A stretch of DNA of 59,841 bases from the NCBI GenBank assembly GCA_011524525.1, contig WTKE01000006.1:1-59841 (forward strand), read 5' to 3'. Shown here piece after piece: positions 9,259 to 18,869 of the stretch; within the stretch, counting starts at the first letter, position 1; the number at the start of each line of letters is the position of its first letter. The position numbers were made by a program, and so were the translations under genes. Below the pieces are notes generated by a model. It saw only the letters and a program-made list of their open reading frames with translations, did no database searches and had not been told where the DNA came from. The stretch is from Bacillus sp. (in: firmicutes) (GTDB lineage: Bacteria > Bacillota > Bacilli > Bacillales > Cytobacillaceae).

Positions 9259-9284
9259 ATTAAGTAAAGAAAGGAACTTTTCCT

Positions 9285-9854
9285 ATGGATAGACGGCGCC
9301 GCGTAATTCTTGTAACAGACGGAGATGAATACGCAAGAAAAGCAGTCGAACATGTTGCGAAGGAAATTGGTGGAAGATGTATCTCTATGTCGTATGGAAA
9401 CCCTACGACGAAATCAGGGGAGGAAATGGTCAAGCTTATAAAGAAGGCACCCAATGATCCGGTTCTTGTTATGTTTGATGATAGTGGATACGTAGGAGAA
9501 GGGGCAGGAGAACAGGCAATGAGGTATGTAGCCACACATAAAGATATAGAAGTTCTTGGTGTATTAGCGGTTGCAGCAAAAACAAGAAAAGCCGAATGGA
9601 CTAAAATTGATGTCTGTGTGGACCGCTACGGTGAACTCACTCCATATGGGGTAGATAAATTTGGAGAACCTGATTTAGAACTTGGAAGAATGAATGGAGA
9701 TACCGTCTATTGTGTAGATGAGCTTCAAGCACCTGTAGTAGTTGGTATAGGCGATATAGGAAAAATGGCTAGGAATGACGATGTTAAAAAAGGAGCTCCC
9801 ATTACACATAAAGCGGTTCAAATCATCCTAGAAAGGAGTGGATTCTATGACTAA
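9285..9854 (+). CDS. spoVAEA: Stage V sporulation protein AE (SpoVAEA type)
   Basis: 189-residue soluble protein, distinct from the membrane protein SpoVAEB that often shares the name SpoVAE. It has a Rossmann-like opening ([16 protein letters not shown]), [12 protein letters not shown] and a conserved [12 protein letters not shown] stretch at about 65-76. AAAGGAAC precedes the ATG. It sits directly after spoVAB and its stop overlaps the spoVAF start. Its exact role in dipicolinate traffic is unclear. Confidence 0.9.
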   Translation: MDRRRRVILVTDGDEYARKAVEHVAKEIGGRCISMSYGNPTTKSGEEMVKLIKKAPNDPVLVMFDDSGYVGEGAGEQAMRYVATHKDIEVLGVLAVAAKTRKAEWTKIDVCVDRYGELTPYGVDKFGEPDLELGRMNGDTVYCVDELQAPVVVGIGDIGKMARNDDVKKGAPITHKAVQIILERSGFYD

Positions 9855-11328
9855 GACACCAATCAATCCCCTACCGATTCCATCTCTTGAAGAACTTGAA
9901 AATTATATGAAGGAGCATGTTGGATTAGAGGAAACGTTTGATATTGGAGTCAGAAAGTTTAAGGTATTGAAAAAGGATGTACATGTGTATTATTTAAATG
10001 GTCTAGTGGATACGAACGTAGTTATGCAAAACACAGAAGAAATTGTAAGAATCAATGACCATGAGAAAACTACTTCCGATTATTTAGCTTTAATAGAGAA
10101 TCGATTAGTTCATCAATCTGTATCAAAAATTAAAACGTTAGGTGAAATCGTCGACCAAGTTCTAACTGGAACACTAGTCATAGTTGTTGAAGGCTATTCA
10201 GAAGCTTTAGTAGTAGATGTAAGATCATACCCAGGTAGAACACCTCAAGAACCTGATACAGAGAAGGTAATAAGAGGCTCTCGCGATGGCTTCGTTGAAA
10301 ATTTTATCGTGAATACTGCTTTAACAAGAAGGAGAATTAAAGACGGAAGATTACGCTTCGAAAAGTTAACGGTTGGTGAGAGATCAAAAACAGATATTGC
10401 GATTGGTTACCTAAAGGATGTTGCAAATCCTGATCTTGTGAATATTATTAGAAAAGAACTCGAATCTATTGAAATTGATGGATTAACAATGGCAGATAAA
10501 GCAGTGGAGGAATTCCTCGTAAAGCAAGGATACAACCCGTATCCTTTAGTAAGATATACAGAGAGAGCCGATATTGCAGCAACACATATTCTAGAAGGAC
10601 ACGTCTTAATTTACGTGGACACATCACCAAGTGTTATTATCACGCCTACTACATATTTTCATCATTTACACCATGCAGAAGAGTATCGTGAATCAGCACT
10701 CGTTGGTACAGTTGTACGTTGGACGCGTTTGTTTGGTGTATTAGCGTCCTTGTTCTTACTTCCGTTATGGTTCTTATTTGTTCTAGAACCTGAGTTACTA
10801 CCCAAAGCTCTTAAATTTATCGGCCCTAACAAAACCACTAATATTCCAACAGTCGTTCAATTGTTTTTAGCCGATTTCGGTATTTTGTTTTTAAGACTGG
10901 CTGCTATTCATACCCCAACTCCGTTGGCAACCTCAATGGGCTTAGTTGCCGCCGTGCTCATTGGTCAAATTGCCATTGATGTAGGCTTATTTGTACCAGA
11001 AGTGATTTTGTATGTCGCGGTTTCGGCGGTTGGAACTTTTACCACTCCAAGTTATGAACTTGGAATAGCGAATAATCTTATGAAGCTTTTCTTATTAATT
11101 GTTGTAGCGATATTTAAACTACCAGGTTTTGTGATAGGGGTAACTGCCTATATTTTATACTTAACTAGTATACGATCCTTGAACAGTCCATATATGTGGC
11201 CGTTCATGCCGTTTCATCCTAAAGCCTTCCTTGAAGTACTTTTCCGCAGGTCGGTTCCGGGAACAAAGCTTAGACCAAGCATTGTTCAACCTAGAGATCG
11301 TTACAGACAAAAAACAAACGGGAACTAA
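9847..11328 (+). CDS. spoVAF: Stage V sporulation protein AF (GerA-family)
   Basis: 493-residue membrane protein related to the A subunits of GerA germinant receptors. The N-terminal half is soluble, with a conserved [20 protein letters not shown] segment; the C-terminal half carries about five membrane segments (about 295-455). AAAGGAG at 9832-9838 places the start at the ATG 9847, overlapping the spoVAEA stop by eight bases. In B. subtilis SpoVAF is not essential for dipicolinate uptake and influences germination. Last gene of the operon; a hairpin follows and then lysA. Confidence 0.95.
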   Translation: MTKTPINPLPIPSLEELENYMKEHVGLEETFDIGVRKFKVLKKDVHVYYLNGLVDTNVVMQNTEEIVRINDHEKTTSDYLALIENRLVHQSVSKIKTLGEIVDQVLTGTLVIVVEGYSEALVVDVRSYPGRTPQEPDTEKVIRGSRDGFVENFIVNTALTRRRIKDGRLRFEKLTVGERSKTDIAIGYLKDVANPDLVNIIRKELESIEIDGLTMADKAVEEFLVKQGYNPYPLVRYTERADIAATHILEGHVLIYVDTSPSVIITPTTYFHHLHHAEEYRESALVGTVVRWTRLFGVLASLFLLPLWFLFVLEPELLPKALKFIGPNKTTNIPTVVQLFLADFGILFLRLAAIHTPTPLATSMGLVAAVLIGQIAIDVGLFVPEVILYVAVSAVGTFTTPSYELGIANNLMKLFLLIVVAIFKLPGFVIGVTAYILYLTSIRSLNSPYMWPFMPFHPKAFLEVLFRRSVPGTKLRPSIVQPRDRYRQKTNGN

Positions 11329-11396
11329 ATGGGAATATTGCGAATTTACAATATCTATGGTAAAGTAATGTTTAATTTCAAACTGATTTAATCAAC

Positions 11397-11424
11397 AAAT
11401 AGACAGCTTAGCTGTCTATTTGTG
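11397..11424 (+). terminator. Hairpin between spoVAF and lysA
   Basis: A perfect 11-base inverted repeat (11397-11407 with 11411-11421) around a TTA loop. The arms end in A3 and T3, so it could end transcripts from either side, though the T tract is short. Confidence 0.7.
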
Positions 11425-11448
11425 TATCCATAGAAGTGAGGGGAAAAA

Positions 11449-12768
11449 ATGTTTTTTCATGGTTCATCAAAGATAAATGAAAGAGGCCACTTAGAAATAG
11501 GTGGTGTCGATACGACAGATCTCGTAAAAGAGTTCGGAACACCTGTATATGTTTATGATGTGTCATTGATTCGTGAGCGGGCAAGAGGGTTCAAACAAAC
11601 CTTTGACCAACTAGGTATAAAAGCTCAAGTTGCATACGCTAGCAAAGCATTTTCCACGATTGCAATGATCCAACTGGCTGAGGAAGAAGGGCTTTCATTG
11701 GACGTTGTATCCGGAGGAGAGCTATATACGGCAATAGCAGCTGAATTCCCAGTAGAGCGAATTCATTTTCATGGAAACAACAAAAGTCGTGAAGAACTTG
11801 AAATGGCATTAAACTATCAAATCGGTTGTATTGTTGTTGATAACTTTTATGAATTAGAACTATTAGATACTATTTGTGCGGAGAGAAAGCAATCTGTCTC
11901 TATTTTGCTTCGAGTCACACCAGGGATTGAAGCTCATACACATGACTATATTCTAACGGGTCAGGAAGACTCGAAATTTGGTTTTGATCTACAAAATGGA
12001 CAAGCGGGAGAAGCGCTACAAAAGGCTATGGAATCTGAGTACTTAGACCTACTTGGGGTGCATTGTCATATCGGTTCACAAATATTTGAAACAACTGGAT
12101 TTTTGTTAGCAGCAAGAAAAATATTTGCAAAGCTACATGAGTGGAAAGAAATGTTTTCGTTTGAATCAAAGGTACTAAATTTAGGTGGTGGCTTTGGTAT
12201 ACGTTATACAAGTGAAGACGAGCCAATTCCTGCTTCTCAATATGTAAAAGAAATTATCGAAGAAGTAAAGAAGCAGGCCGAGGAGTTCTCAATGACTATG
12301 CCAGAAATTTGGATTGAACCAGGTCGTTCCCTTGTTGGTGATGCAGGGACTACGCTTTATAAAATTGGTTCAAAGAAGGATGTTCCCAATGTTCGTAAAT
12401 ATTTGGCTGTAGATGGTGGGATGAGTGATAATATTCGTCCAGCATTGTATGAGGCAAAATATGAAGCGATCCTAGCGAATAAGCCACTTCAGCCAGTTGA
12501 AGAGACAGTTTCTATTGCAGGGAAATGCTGTGAATCGGGAGATATGCTGATTTGGGATTTGCCGTTACCTAAGACGGACAGTGACGATATACTAGCAGTT
12601 TTCTGTACCGGAGCTTATGGGTATTCGATGGCAAATAACTATAACCGTATTCCAAGGCCACCAGTGGTCTTTGTTGAAAATGGAAAAGCGGTATTAGTTG
12701 TTCGTAGGGAGACGTTTGAAGATATTGTTAAACAAGATTTGCCATTTGTCCAGCGAGTAAAAAGCTAA
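11449..12768 (+). CDS. lysA: Diaminopimelate decarboxylase
   Basis: 439-residue PLP enzyme that makes L-lysine from meso-diaminopimelate. The PLP lysine is Lys66 in VAYASKAF. The alanine-racemase-type barrel continues through CHIGSQIF at about 205 and the glycine-rich NLGGGFG, and the beta domain holds the catalytic CESGD and the AYGYSMANNYN signature near the C-terminus. The position right after spoVAF is conserved with B. subtilis. GAGGGG precedes the ATG, and a terminator follows. Confidence 0.97.
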   Translation: MFFHGSSKINERGHLEIGGVDTTDLVKEFGTPVYVYDVSLIRERARGFKQTFDQLGIKAQVAYASKAFSTIAMIQLAEEEGLSLDVVSGGELYTAIAAEFPVERIHFHGNNKSREELEMALNYQIGCIVVDNFYELELLDTICAERKQSVSILLRVTPGIEAHTHDYILTGQEDSKFGFDLQNGQAGEALQKAMESEYLDLLGVHCHIGSQIFETTGFLLAARKIFAKLHEWKEMFSFESKVLNLGGGFGIRYTSEDEPIPASQYVKEIIEEVKKQAEEFSMTMPEIWIEPGRSLVGDAGTTLYKIGSKKDVPNVRKYLAVDGGMSDNIRPALYEAKYEAILANKPLQPVEETVSIAGKCCESGDMLIWDLPLPKTDSDDILAVFCTGAYGYSMANNYNRIPRPPVVFVENGKAVLVVRRETFEDIVKQDLPFVQRVKS

Positions 12769-12773
12769 TTTAG

Positions 12774-12802
12774 AAGCTGTCGCGATTGTGACAGCTTTTT
12801 AC
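12774..12802 (+). terminator. Terminator after lysA
   Basis: AAGCTGTC (12774-12781) and GACAGCTT (12790-12797) form an eight-pair stem followed by a T run. Confidence 0.88.
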
Positions 12803-12828
12803 AGTACATAGATCTTTTGGAGGTATTT

Positions 12829-12924
12829 GTGAAAAAAAATAATGCACTTTTATTTATTTTCATTTTACTTATTTCGCTCATTTGGGGCGGATATTATTGG
12901 TTATTCTTATCACCGGGGCTGTAA
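12829..12924 (+). CDS. Putative 31-residue membrane peptide
   Basis: A GTG-initiated frame of 31 codons with TTGGAGG (12818-12823) five to six bases upstream. The product starts MKKNNALL and is almost entirely one hydrophobic helix with two or three basic residues at the N-terminus; it ends with aromatic residues and PGL. The clean ribosome binding site and single-span topology argue for a real gene, but I do not recognise the family and the frame is short. It follows the lysA terminator, so it would need its own promoter or read-through. Confidence 0.5.
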   Translation: MKKNNALLFIFILLISLIWGGYYWLFLSPGL

Positions 12925-13083
12925 AGAAAAAAAGACTCACTTTATGATACAAAAGTTGTTGAATCTGAAAATACATTGAAGAAATGTAGAGAATCTTGTA
13001 TGATAATATCGTATTGAGGAATATACATTGAAACAAAAAGAAATAATTGACATATAATACAAATGTATTTAAAGGAAATTTAA

Positions 13084-13473
<390 letters not shown>

Positions 13474-13480
13474 ATAGAAG

Positions 13481-13516
13481 AAGGAAACAGTGATTAGTCA
13501 CTGCTTCCTTTTTTTT
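13481..13516. terminator. Bidirectional terminator between ribT and ypuF
   Basis: Thirteen-base arms (13481-13493 with 13498-13510) with one mismatch flank a short loop. A T run follows on the plus side and the flanking As serve the convergent ypuF; the hairpin overlaps the 3' end of ypuF. Confidence 0.88.
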
Positions 13517-14018
13517 GATTTAATGCGTGCAACCTGCTCTTTATGACTTCTGAACGATCTCTCATCGAGTGACGATGAATAATTTCCCTGTTTGATAAAT
13601 CACTATCAACGCCCCAAATAAGACCAGCTTTTTCTGCTTGACGCTCGCAAACGCTTAATAATGAGGAATCGGTAATAGGAAGGTTCATGCTTTTATAAGG
13701 AAGTGTAAGTTCTATCTCTTCTTTTTTTCTTAAAATGGCCTCAAGTAACTTATCTTCATCAATGCCGAATTCTTTAATGGACTGTTTATGGGTGGTTAAT
13801 ATCGATAATGCTTTTTGAATCGTACGCAAAGCTCCAGTAAAATTCCCTCGACGGTGGTGATATTGACTGACTGCCAGTTGAATCCATCCAACTAAAATAG
13901 ATTCCTTATTTCGCGCATCTACATCCTTCCAGTGCTCTTCTAGAATCTCATGACATTCAAAATAATCTCTGTCAGTATGAAAATGAACTAAGTATTTAAT
14001 AAAATCTGTTGTAAACAT
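13494..14018 (-). CDS. ypuF: DUF309 family protein YpuF
   Basis: 174-residue protein of the DUF309 family, carrying the diagnostic YFECHEILEEHWK near the N-terminus (about 18-30) and the helix pair QLAVSQYHHRRGN. The function is unknown. The start at 14018 has AAAGGAG upstream on the minus strand and gives the B. subtilis length; an upstream start adds 11 residues without a better site. It lies between ribT and scpA as in B. subtilis. Confidence 0.9.
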   Translation of the reverse strand: MFTTDFIKYLVHFHTDRDYFECHEILEEHWKDVDARNKESILVGWIQLAVSQYHHRRGNFTGALRTIQKALSILTTHKQSIKEFGIDEDKLLEAILRKKEEIELTLPYKSMNLPITDSSLLSVCERQAEKAGLIWGVDSDLSNREIIHRHSMRDRSEVIKSRLHALNQKKGSSD

Positions 14019-14121
14019 AGATACGCTCCTTTCAATACTTAATTTTACCATATATACTAGCTATACTCTTTTGACGTTGCTTCGTATATGAAGAATGAGG
14101 AACAAACTTTCAGAAAGAATC

Positions 14122-14150
14122 TTGGATTAACGCAATCTTTCCTCTATACT
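14122..14150 (+). promoter_or_regulatory. Sigma-A promoter of scpAB
   Basis: TTGGAT (14122-14127), a 17-base spacer and TATACT (14145-14150). A 15-base palindrome, CTATACT-A-AGTATAG (14144-14158), covers the -10 element. Confidence 0.7.
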
Positions 14151-14196
14151 AAGTATAGTTATTTTAAGAAATTAAGAAAGAAATTTTGGTGGAATT

Positions 14197-14940
14197 ATGC
14201 ATTATAATGTGAAGATCGATGCATTTGAGGGACCGTTAGATTTATTATTGCACCTCATTAATCGACTAGAAATTGATATTTATGATATACCGGTAGCACA
14301 AATTACAGAGCAATATTTACTATATATCCACGCAATGAAGGAGCTACAGCTAGATGTAGCAAGTGAGTATTTGGTCATGGCTGCTACTTTGCTAGCCATT
14401 AAAAGTAAGATGCTACTTCCAAAACATGAGGAAGAGCTTGAAGATGATATGGAATTTAGTTACGAAGATGACCCGAGAGAAGAACTAATTGAAAAACTAA
14501 TGGAATACAAAAAATATAAAGAAGCAGCTGACGATTTAAAGGCTTTAGAGCAGGAGCGAGGTCTAATGTTCACGAAGCCCCCAAGCGATCTTTCTGATTA
14601 TTCGAAAGAGGAGGAAATAGACAGACGTCATCTCGACGTATCGTTGTACGATATGCTAGGTGCTTTTCAAAAGCTTATGCGAAGAAAAAGGCTTCAAAAA
14701 CCGTTATCTACTAAGATTGCAAGACAAGAAATTCCTATTGAAAAACGAATGGATGAAATCATGGGTAAGCTACGAAAAGTGAAGGGAAGAGTTAGCTTTT
14801 ATGATTTATTCCCAATCCAGGAGAAGGATCATATTGTCGTAACTTTTCTTTCCATACTAGAGCTAATGAAAAGGAAAGAAATATTTGTAGAGCAAGAAAG
14901 CAATTTTTCTGAGATTTTTGTCATTGCGAAGGGAGTATAA
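14197..14940 (+). CDS. scpA: Segregation and condensation protein A
   Basis: 247-residue kleisin that bridges the SMC dimer and binds ScpB, compacting and segregating chromosomes. The family opening [12 protein letters not shown] at 10-21 is the SMC-neck binding region. An acidic linker follows (about 88-105), and the C-terminal winged-helix region runs from about 175. It ends two bases before scpB, indicating translational coupling. Confidence 0.97.
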   Translation: MHYNVKIDAFEGPLDLLLHLINRLEIDIYDIPVAQITEQYLLYIHAMKELQLDVASEYLVMAATLLAIKSKMLLPKHEEELEDDMEFSYEDDPREELIEKLMEYKKYKEAADDLKALEQERGLMFTKPPSDLSDYSKEEEIDRRHLDVSLYDMLGAFQKLMRRKRLQKPLSTKIARQEIPIEKRMDEIMGKLRKVKGRVSFYDLFPIQEKDHIVVTFLSILELMKRKEIFVEQESNFSEIFVIAKGV

Positions 14941-14942
14941 CA

Positions 14943-15536
14943 TTGTCATTGGATATTATTAATTGGAATGGAATAGTGGAAAGTCTATTGTTTGCAGCAG
15001 GGGATGAAGGCTTGACAATTAAGCAAATTTCAACGGTTCTTGAAATAGAAGAGGTCGAAGCAGAACGAATTGTCAGGGATTTAATGGACGAGCTTTCTAA
15101 AAATGAAAACCGAGGAATTGCGGTTGTTCAATTGGCTGGTACATATCAGCTTGCAACAAAAAAGGAGAATTCCATTTACTTAAAGAAACTGGTTGAATCT
15201 CCAAGTACTTCAACCCTTTCACAGGCTGCATTAGAGACGCTGGCTATTATCGCTTATAAGCAGCCAATTACTAGAGCAGAAATAGAAGAAATTCGGGGAG
15301 TGAAGACCGAGCGACCACTGCAAACATTGGTTGGTAAAGTGCTTGTAAAGGAAGTTGGAAGAGCGGAAGGAACTGGAAGGGCAATCCTTTATGGAACAAC
15401 AAAAGAATTCTTAGATTATTTTGGTTTAAGGAGTATAGAGGAGCTTCCTCCATTGCCAGAGAAAGTCGATGATGAGTTTGTGCAAGAAGAAGCAGACTTA
15501 TTTTTTGAGAAATTTCAAGAAAATCTGGAATCATAG
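14943..15536 (+). CDS. scpB: Segregation and condensation protein B
   Basis: 197-residue tandem winged-helix protein that dimerises and binds the ScpA linker in the SMC complex. The conserved core [16 protein letters not shown] is at about 101-116 and GRAILYGTT at 144-152. The start is TTG at 14943 with GGGAG upstream, agreeing with the B. subtilis N-terminus (MGLDIVNW). The acidic C-terminus ends [10 protein letters not shown], a usual feature of ScpB. A terminator follows. Confidence 0.97.
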   Translation: MSLDIINWNGIVESLLFAAGDEGLTIKQISTVLEIEEVEAERIVRDLMDELSKNENRGIAVVQLAGTYQLATKKENSIYLKKLVESPSTSTLSQAALETLAIIAYKQPITRAEIEEIRGVKTERPLQTLVGKVLVKEVGRAEGTGRAILYGTTKEFLDYFGLRSIEELPPLPEKVDDEFVQEEADLFFEKFQENLES

Positions 15537-15590
15537 GTTTTCTTAAGCATATATTCATTATTTGTGATAAAATATAATTAATTTTCAGGG

Positions 15591-15617
15591 AAATGCTTCT
15601 AATTAGGGGCATTTTTA
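15591..15617 (+). terminator. Terminator after scpB
   Basis: AAATGC and CTAA pair with TTAG and GCATTT across 15591-15614, followed by a T run. Confidence 0.75.
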
Positions 15618-15660
15618 ACACAATTTGCACCTGCCTCATGAAGAGGTAAGAAAGGGATGT

Positions 15661-16083
15661 ATGAACGTGTTAATTAAAAGCTGTGTAGGGTATGAGCTGG
15701 AAAAAGAGAAATCTAACACTTCGGAGGATTTTTTCAACCAAAGCGTAGTAACTTTTGAAGAAGAGAATACGGAGAAAACGCTCGCCGTTCTTTATGTCCG
15801 TTTCTTTGAGGAAAAGTTGAATGAGTTTACTCCTTTTTCAGCGAATCCGATCTTTCAAGAGGATGGACTAGATATTCATTTAATGGATATAGTTGCTCTC
15901 GTATTATTAATTAAAAATCCAGGTTTTAGACATCGAAAAAGAGTGTATATCAATAATCAGAATGAATTTGCTGCTTATTTTCAAGATATAAATTTTGATA
16001 AGATTATTGAAGTTGTTAAAAAGGTAAAAAGTAATCAGGCTTGCCGGCTTTCTTCTCTGTTGGAATTTACCGTGCAAGCATAA
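15661..16083 (+). CDS. Hypothetical protein between scpB and ypuI
   Basis: 140 residues from the ATG at 15661 with AAAGGGA upstream; a TTG 36 bases earlier is a less likely start. I do not recognise the family. The protein looks soluble and globular, with no signal peptide or membrane span; it has an acidic N-terminal half (KEKSNTSEDFF), a central hydrophobic helix (HLMDIVALVLLI) and a basic patch (FRHRKRVYI). Only ypuI separates scpB from dacB in B. subtilis as I recall it, so this is an insertion relative to that order. A separate transcript is likely, since a terminator precedes it. Confidence 0.8.
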   Translation: MNVLIKSCVGYELEKEKSNTSEDFFNQSVVTFEEENTEKTLAVLYVRFFEEKLNEFTPFSANPIFQEDGLDIHLMDIVALVLLIKNPGFRHRKRVYINNQNEFAAYFQDINFDKIIEVVKKVKSNQACRLSSLLEFTVQA

Positions 16084-16142
16084 AAGTAGTTATCCAATAA
16101 ACCAAACATTCAGAGTTATTACAAAGGGCAGGGGTGTAGACA

Positions 16143-16631
16143 ATGGGTAATTCAATGGTGAAAGTTCAAGTAATGGACGTAAAGTCTTTTTTAACAAATA
16201 CAGTAAATAGTTTAGAGTCTTTCTTAAACAATACAACAATTGATGGACTATTGTCCGAAAAACAAGGCGACAAAGAATACTATAAACGAATCTTAGGTAA
16301 TTTAAGAAAGCTGCTTGTATATTGTGAAGAGGGATTAGATGCTTGTGCGGTGATTTTACAGTCAGAGTCTTTTCCAAAAGGTGCAGCTGAAAAGACGCTT
16401 TATAGTATTTATCATAAATGTATTGAAGAATTTTTTTCACCAAAAAATGATGTATGGTACGAAGATAGTCGATCCGCTTATACGGGTAAGAACTCAATAA
16501 AATTTCAAGAAGACGTTCCAGACAGTGTTCTTCAGTTGCTCAAAGGGTTTGAAGGGGAATTCCAAAAGATACGTGAAGAGCTAGAGTATTATGAAACGGA
16601 TTATCGAACAAAAATGACACAATCAAAATAA
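16143..16631 (+). CDS. ypuI: YpuI family protein (DUF3907)
   Basis: 162-residue protein beginning MGNSMVKVQ, with a helical N-terminal half and the conserved GAAEKTLYSIYHKCIEEFF motif at about 82-100. Position after scpB and the N-terminus point to YpuI. The function is unknown. A GCAGGGGTG site precedes the ATG. The protein is slightly shorter than I recall for B. subtilis, mostly at the C-terminus. Confidence 0.85.
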   Translation: MGNSMVKVQVMDVKSFLTNTVNSLESFLNNTTIDGLLSEKQGDKEYYKRILGNLRKLLVYCEEGLDACAVILQSESFPKGAAEKTLYSIYHKCIEEFFSPKNDVWYEDSRSAYTGKNSIKFQEDVPDSVLQLLKGFEGEFQKIREELEYYETDYRTKMTQSK

Positions 16632-16656
16632 CGACCAATAGGTCGTTATTTTTTTG
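16628..16656 (+). terminator. Terminator after ypuI
   Basis: ATAACGACC and GGTCGTTAT form a nine-pair stem with an AATA loop, followed by seven Ts; it overlaps the ypuI stop. Confidence 0.9.
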
Positions 16657-16735
16657 TATTTAATTGTTAATGGTGTCAAGTGGGCAATTCCCTCATATGC
16701 TTTAAGGTAAACCCAATTGTTCTGAGGTGATGAAA

Positions 16736-17632
16736 ATGAATCGGTTTGAACAGTATGTTAAGGACGTTATCAGCTACAACGAAGAACTTAAACGATTTCT
16801 AGAGCAAGAACATGTCCCGGAAGAAGATGGATTATGGAGTAAACTCGATCATTTTAGTGAGATTATGGATCATATTACGCGGAGCGGTGATTTAACACAG
16901 GAAGAATTTACGACAGTTCAAGAAAAGGTTGAAGAATTACATGATGAAATGGAAGCCTATTTTTCAAAAAGGCAACAGATAGGATCCATTTATTTGCAGG
17001 AACCTTCGTTAAAAGCAGGAGAGCATGTTTTACCAAAATTGCCTTACAGGTATGATGCATTGGAACCTTATATTTCAGAAAAAATTATGGAATTACATCA
17101 CAGTAAGCACCATCAATCCTATGTTGATGGGTTGAATAAAGCGGAGATCAAACTTAAGGAAGCTCGAGAAAAGAGTGATTATTCGTTAGTAAAGCATTGG
17201 TCAAGAGAGCTAGCCTTCCATGGATCGGGACATTATTTACACAGTCTTTTTTGGGAAACGATGAAGCCTAATGGTGGGGGGCAGCCGACTGGGAAGCTGC
17301 TTGAGGAGATCAACAAATATTTTGGCAATTTTAATGCATTTAAAAAGCATTTTACTGAAGCAGCAAAAGCGGTAGAAGGAAGTGGATGGGCCATTTTAGT
17401 TTGGTCACCAAGATCACGCCATCTAGAAATCCTTCAATCAGAAAAACATATGAATTTGACGCAATGGGATACCATTCCACTCCTGCCGCTAGATGTATGG
17501 GAACACGCATATTATTTGCAATATAATAATAATCGATCCGATTATGTCTCCAATTGGTGGAACGTAGTGAATTGGAGAAAAGTAGAGGAGAGACTTTCAC
17601 AAGCATCACAAATAAAATGGAAGATGTTGTAA
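16736..17632 (+). CDS. sodF: Fe/Mn superoxide dismutase, SodF type
   Basis: 298 residues: an N-terminal helical extension of about 100 residues (rich in Glu and Lys) followed by a complete iron/manganese superoxide dismutase. The metal ligands are visible at His121 (ELHHSKHH), His169 (HYLHSLFW), Asp253 and His257 (LDVWEHAYYLQY). The extension resembles that of B. subtilis SodF, which is also longer than SodA. The ATG at 16736 has GAGG eight bases upstream; GTG 16727 and ATG 16730 overlap that site. It lies between ypuI and dacB, genes that are neighbours in B. subtilis. Metal preference cannot be read with certainty. Confidence 0.9.
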   Translation: MNRFEQYVKDVISYNEELKRFLEQEHVPEEDGLWSKLDHFSEIMDHITRSGDLTQEEFTTVQEKVEELHDEMEAYFSKRQQIGSIYLQEPSLKAGEHVLPKLPYRYDALEPYISEKIMELHHSKHHQSYVDGLNKAEIKLKEAREKSDYSLVKHWSRELAFHGSGHYLHSLFWETMKPNGGGQPTGKLLEEINKYFGNFNAFKKHFTEAAKAVEGSGWAILVWSPRSRHLEILQSEKHMNLTQWDTIPLLPLDVWEHAYYLQYNNNRSDYVSNWWNVVNWRKVEERLSQASQIKWKML

Positions 17633-17635
17633 GTT

Positions 17636-17674
17636 AAAGAGTTCACCGCTTTTATGCTGGTGGACTCTTTTTGG
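17636..17674 (+). terminator. Terminator after sodF
   Basis: Twelve-base arms (17636-17647 with 17659-17670, one mismatch) and a T run. Confidence 0.88.
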
Positions 17675-17735
17675 CATATTCACTTTTATCAAGCATAAAC
17701 TTGTACAAACATAACTAGGAGACGAGGGTTGAAGA

Positions 17736-18869
17736 ATGGCTAGAAGTAAAAAGGTATTTGTGTTAATAATAATCACCTTTTTGATTCTTTTTCATATTCC
17801 AGTGAGTGCCAATACGAATATCAATGTTAGCTCACAATATGCTGTTCTGATTGAACAAAGCTCAGGGAGAGTATTATTTGAAAAGGGTGCACATGAAAAA
17901 AGGCGAATCGCCAGTATCACAAAGATTATGACAGCTGTCCTTGCCATCGAGTCAGGAAAACTAAATGAGATGGTAAAAGTCAGTAAACAAGCGACTAGAG
18001 CAGAAGGATCTTCCTTATATCTGAAAGAGAACGAAGAAATCAAGCTAGAAGATTTAGTGTACGGTTTAATGCTTCGCTCTGGCAATGACGCTGCGGTTGC
18101 GATTGCTGAGTATATCGGAGGCAGTGTGGAGGGGTTTGCTTTCTTAATGAATCAAAAAGCAGATGAGATCGGGATGTTACATTCTCACTTTACCAACCCA
18201 CATGGCTTAGATGATTCAAATGATCATTACTCCACAGCATATGACATGGCTATTTTAACAAGGTATGCAATGATGAATGATACGTATAAATTGATTGCAG
18301 GAACGGAAGTACACAGAGCCCCTAATCCTACAGAAAGCTGGGACCGGGTATGGCGTAACAAGAATCGTTTGCTAACAGAGTTATATGACTATAGTACAGG
18401 TGGGAAAACAGGCTTTACAAAGCTAGCAAAACGCACATTAGTGTCCACTGCAACGAAAGATGGAATGGATTTAATCGCTGTTACATTGAACGGGCCAGAC
18501 GATTGGAATGATCATATTAATATGTTTGAGACAGCTTTTAAGACGTATGAAATGGTACAAGTTGTTGAAAAGGGGTTCATCTCTGGAATTCAATCAGACA
18601 AGTACAAGAATAAAGCAATAGTGAAACACGACTTTCAGTACCCTGTATTAGAAACAGAAAAAGATGAATTTGAGCTTGAGTATAAATTAAAACAACTTAA
18701 GGGAGAAAGAAGTATTCCTGAAGTAATAGGTGAATTAATCATTACATTTGATAATCAACCAATCAAAACGATGCCAATTTATTATAACAATGAAAAAGAA
18801 GAAACGAGCTTTTTTGAGTCTTTTAAGAAAGTATTTACTACGATGATAGGCGTGAAAGCTAATGGTTAA
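17736..18869 (+). CDS. dacB: D-alanyl-D-alanine carboxypeptidase DacB (PBP5*)
   Basis: 377-residue sporulation carboxypeptidase that controls cortex cross-linking. Signal peptide at about residues 1-25 (ending VSA-NT). Active-site motifs: Ser60-x-x-Lys63 (SITK), Ser115-Gly-Asn117 and Lys224-Thr-Gly226. The mother-cell enzyme of B. subtilis is in an operon with spmA and spmB, and the same order is kept here with an eight-base overlap into spmA. The spore-cortex role is inferred from that operon. A paralogue, DacF, lies at 5241. Confidence 0.95.
   Translation: MARSKKVFVLIIITFLILFHIPVSANTNINVSSQYAVLIEQSSGRVLFEKGAHEKRRIASITKIMTAVLAIESGKLNEMVKVSKQATRAEGSSLYLKENEEIKLEDLVYGLMLRSGNDAAVAIAEYIGGSVEGFAFLMNQKADEIGMLHSHFTNPHGLDDSNDHYSTAYDMAILTRYAMMNDTYKLIAGTEVHRAPNPTESWDRVWRNKNRLLTELYDYSTGGKTGFTKLAKRTLVSTATKDGMDLIAVTLNGPDDWNDHINMFETAFKTYEMVQVVEKGFISGIQSDKYKNKAIVKHDFQYPVLETEKDEFELEYKLKQLKGERSIPEVIGELIITFDNQPIKTMPIYYNNEKEETSFFESFKKVFTTMIGVKANG

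Noticed and set aside
9259..9284. A remnant of spoVAC-AD-AEB as a pseudogene
   Set aside because: The gap is only 26 bases and is occupied by the ribosome binding site of spoVAEA, so no remnant is left.
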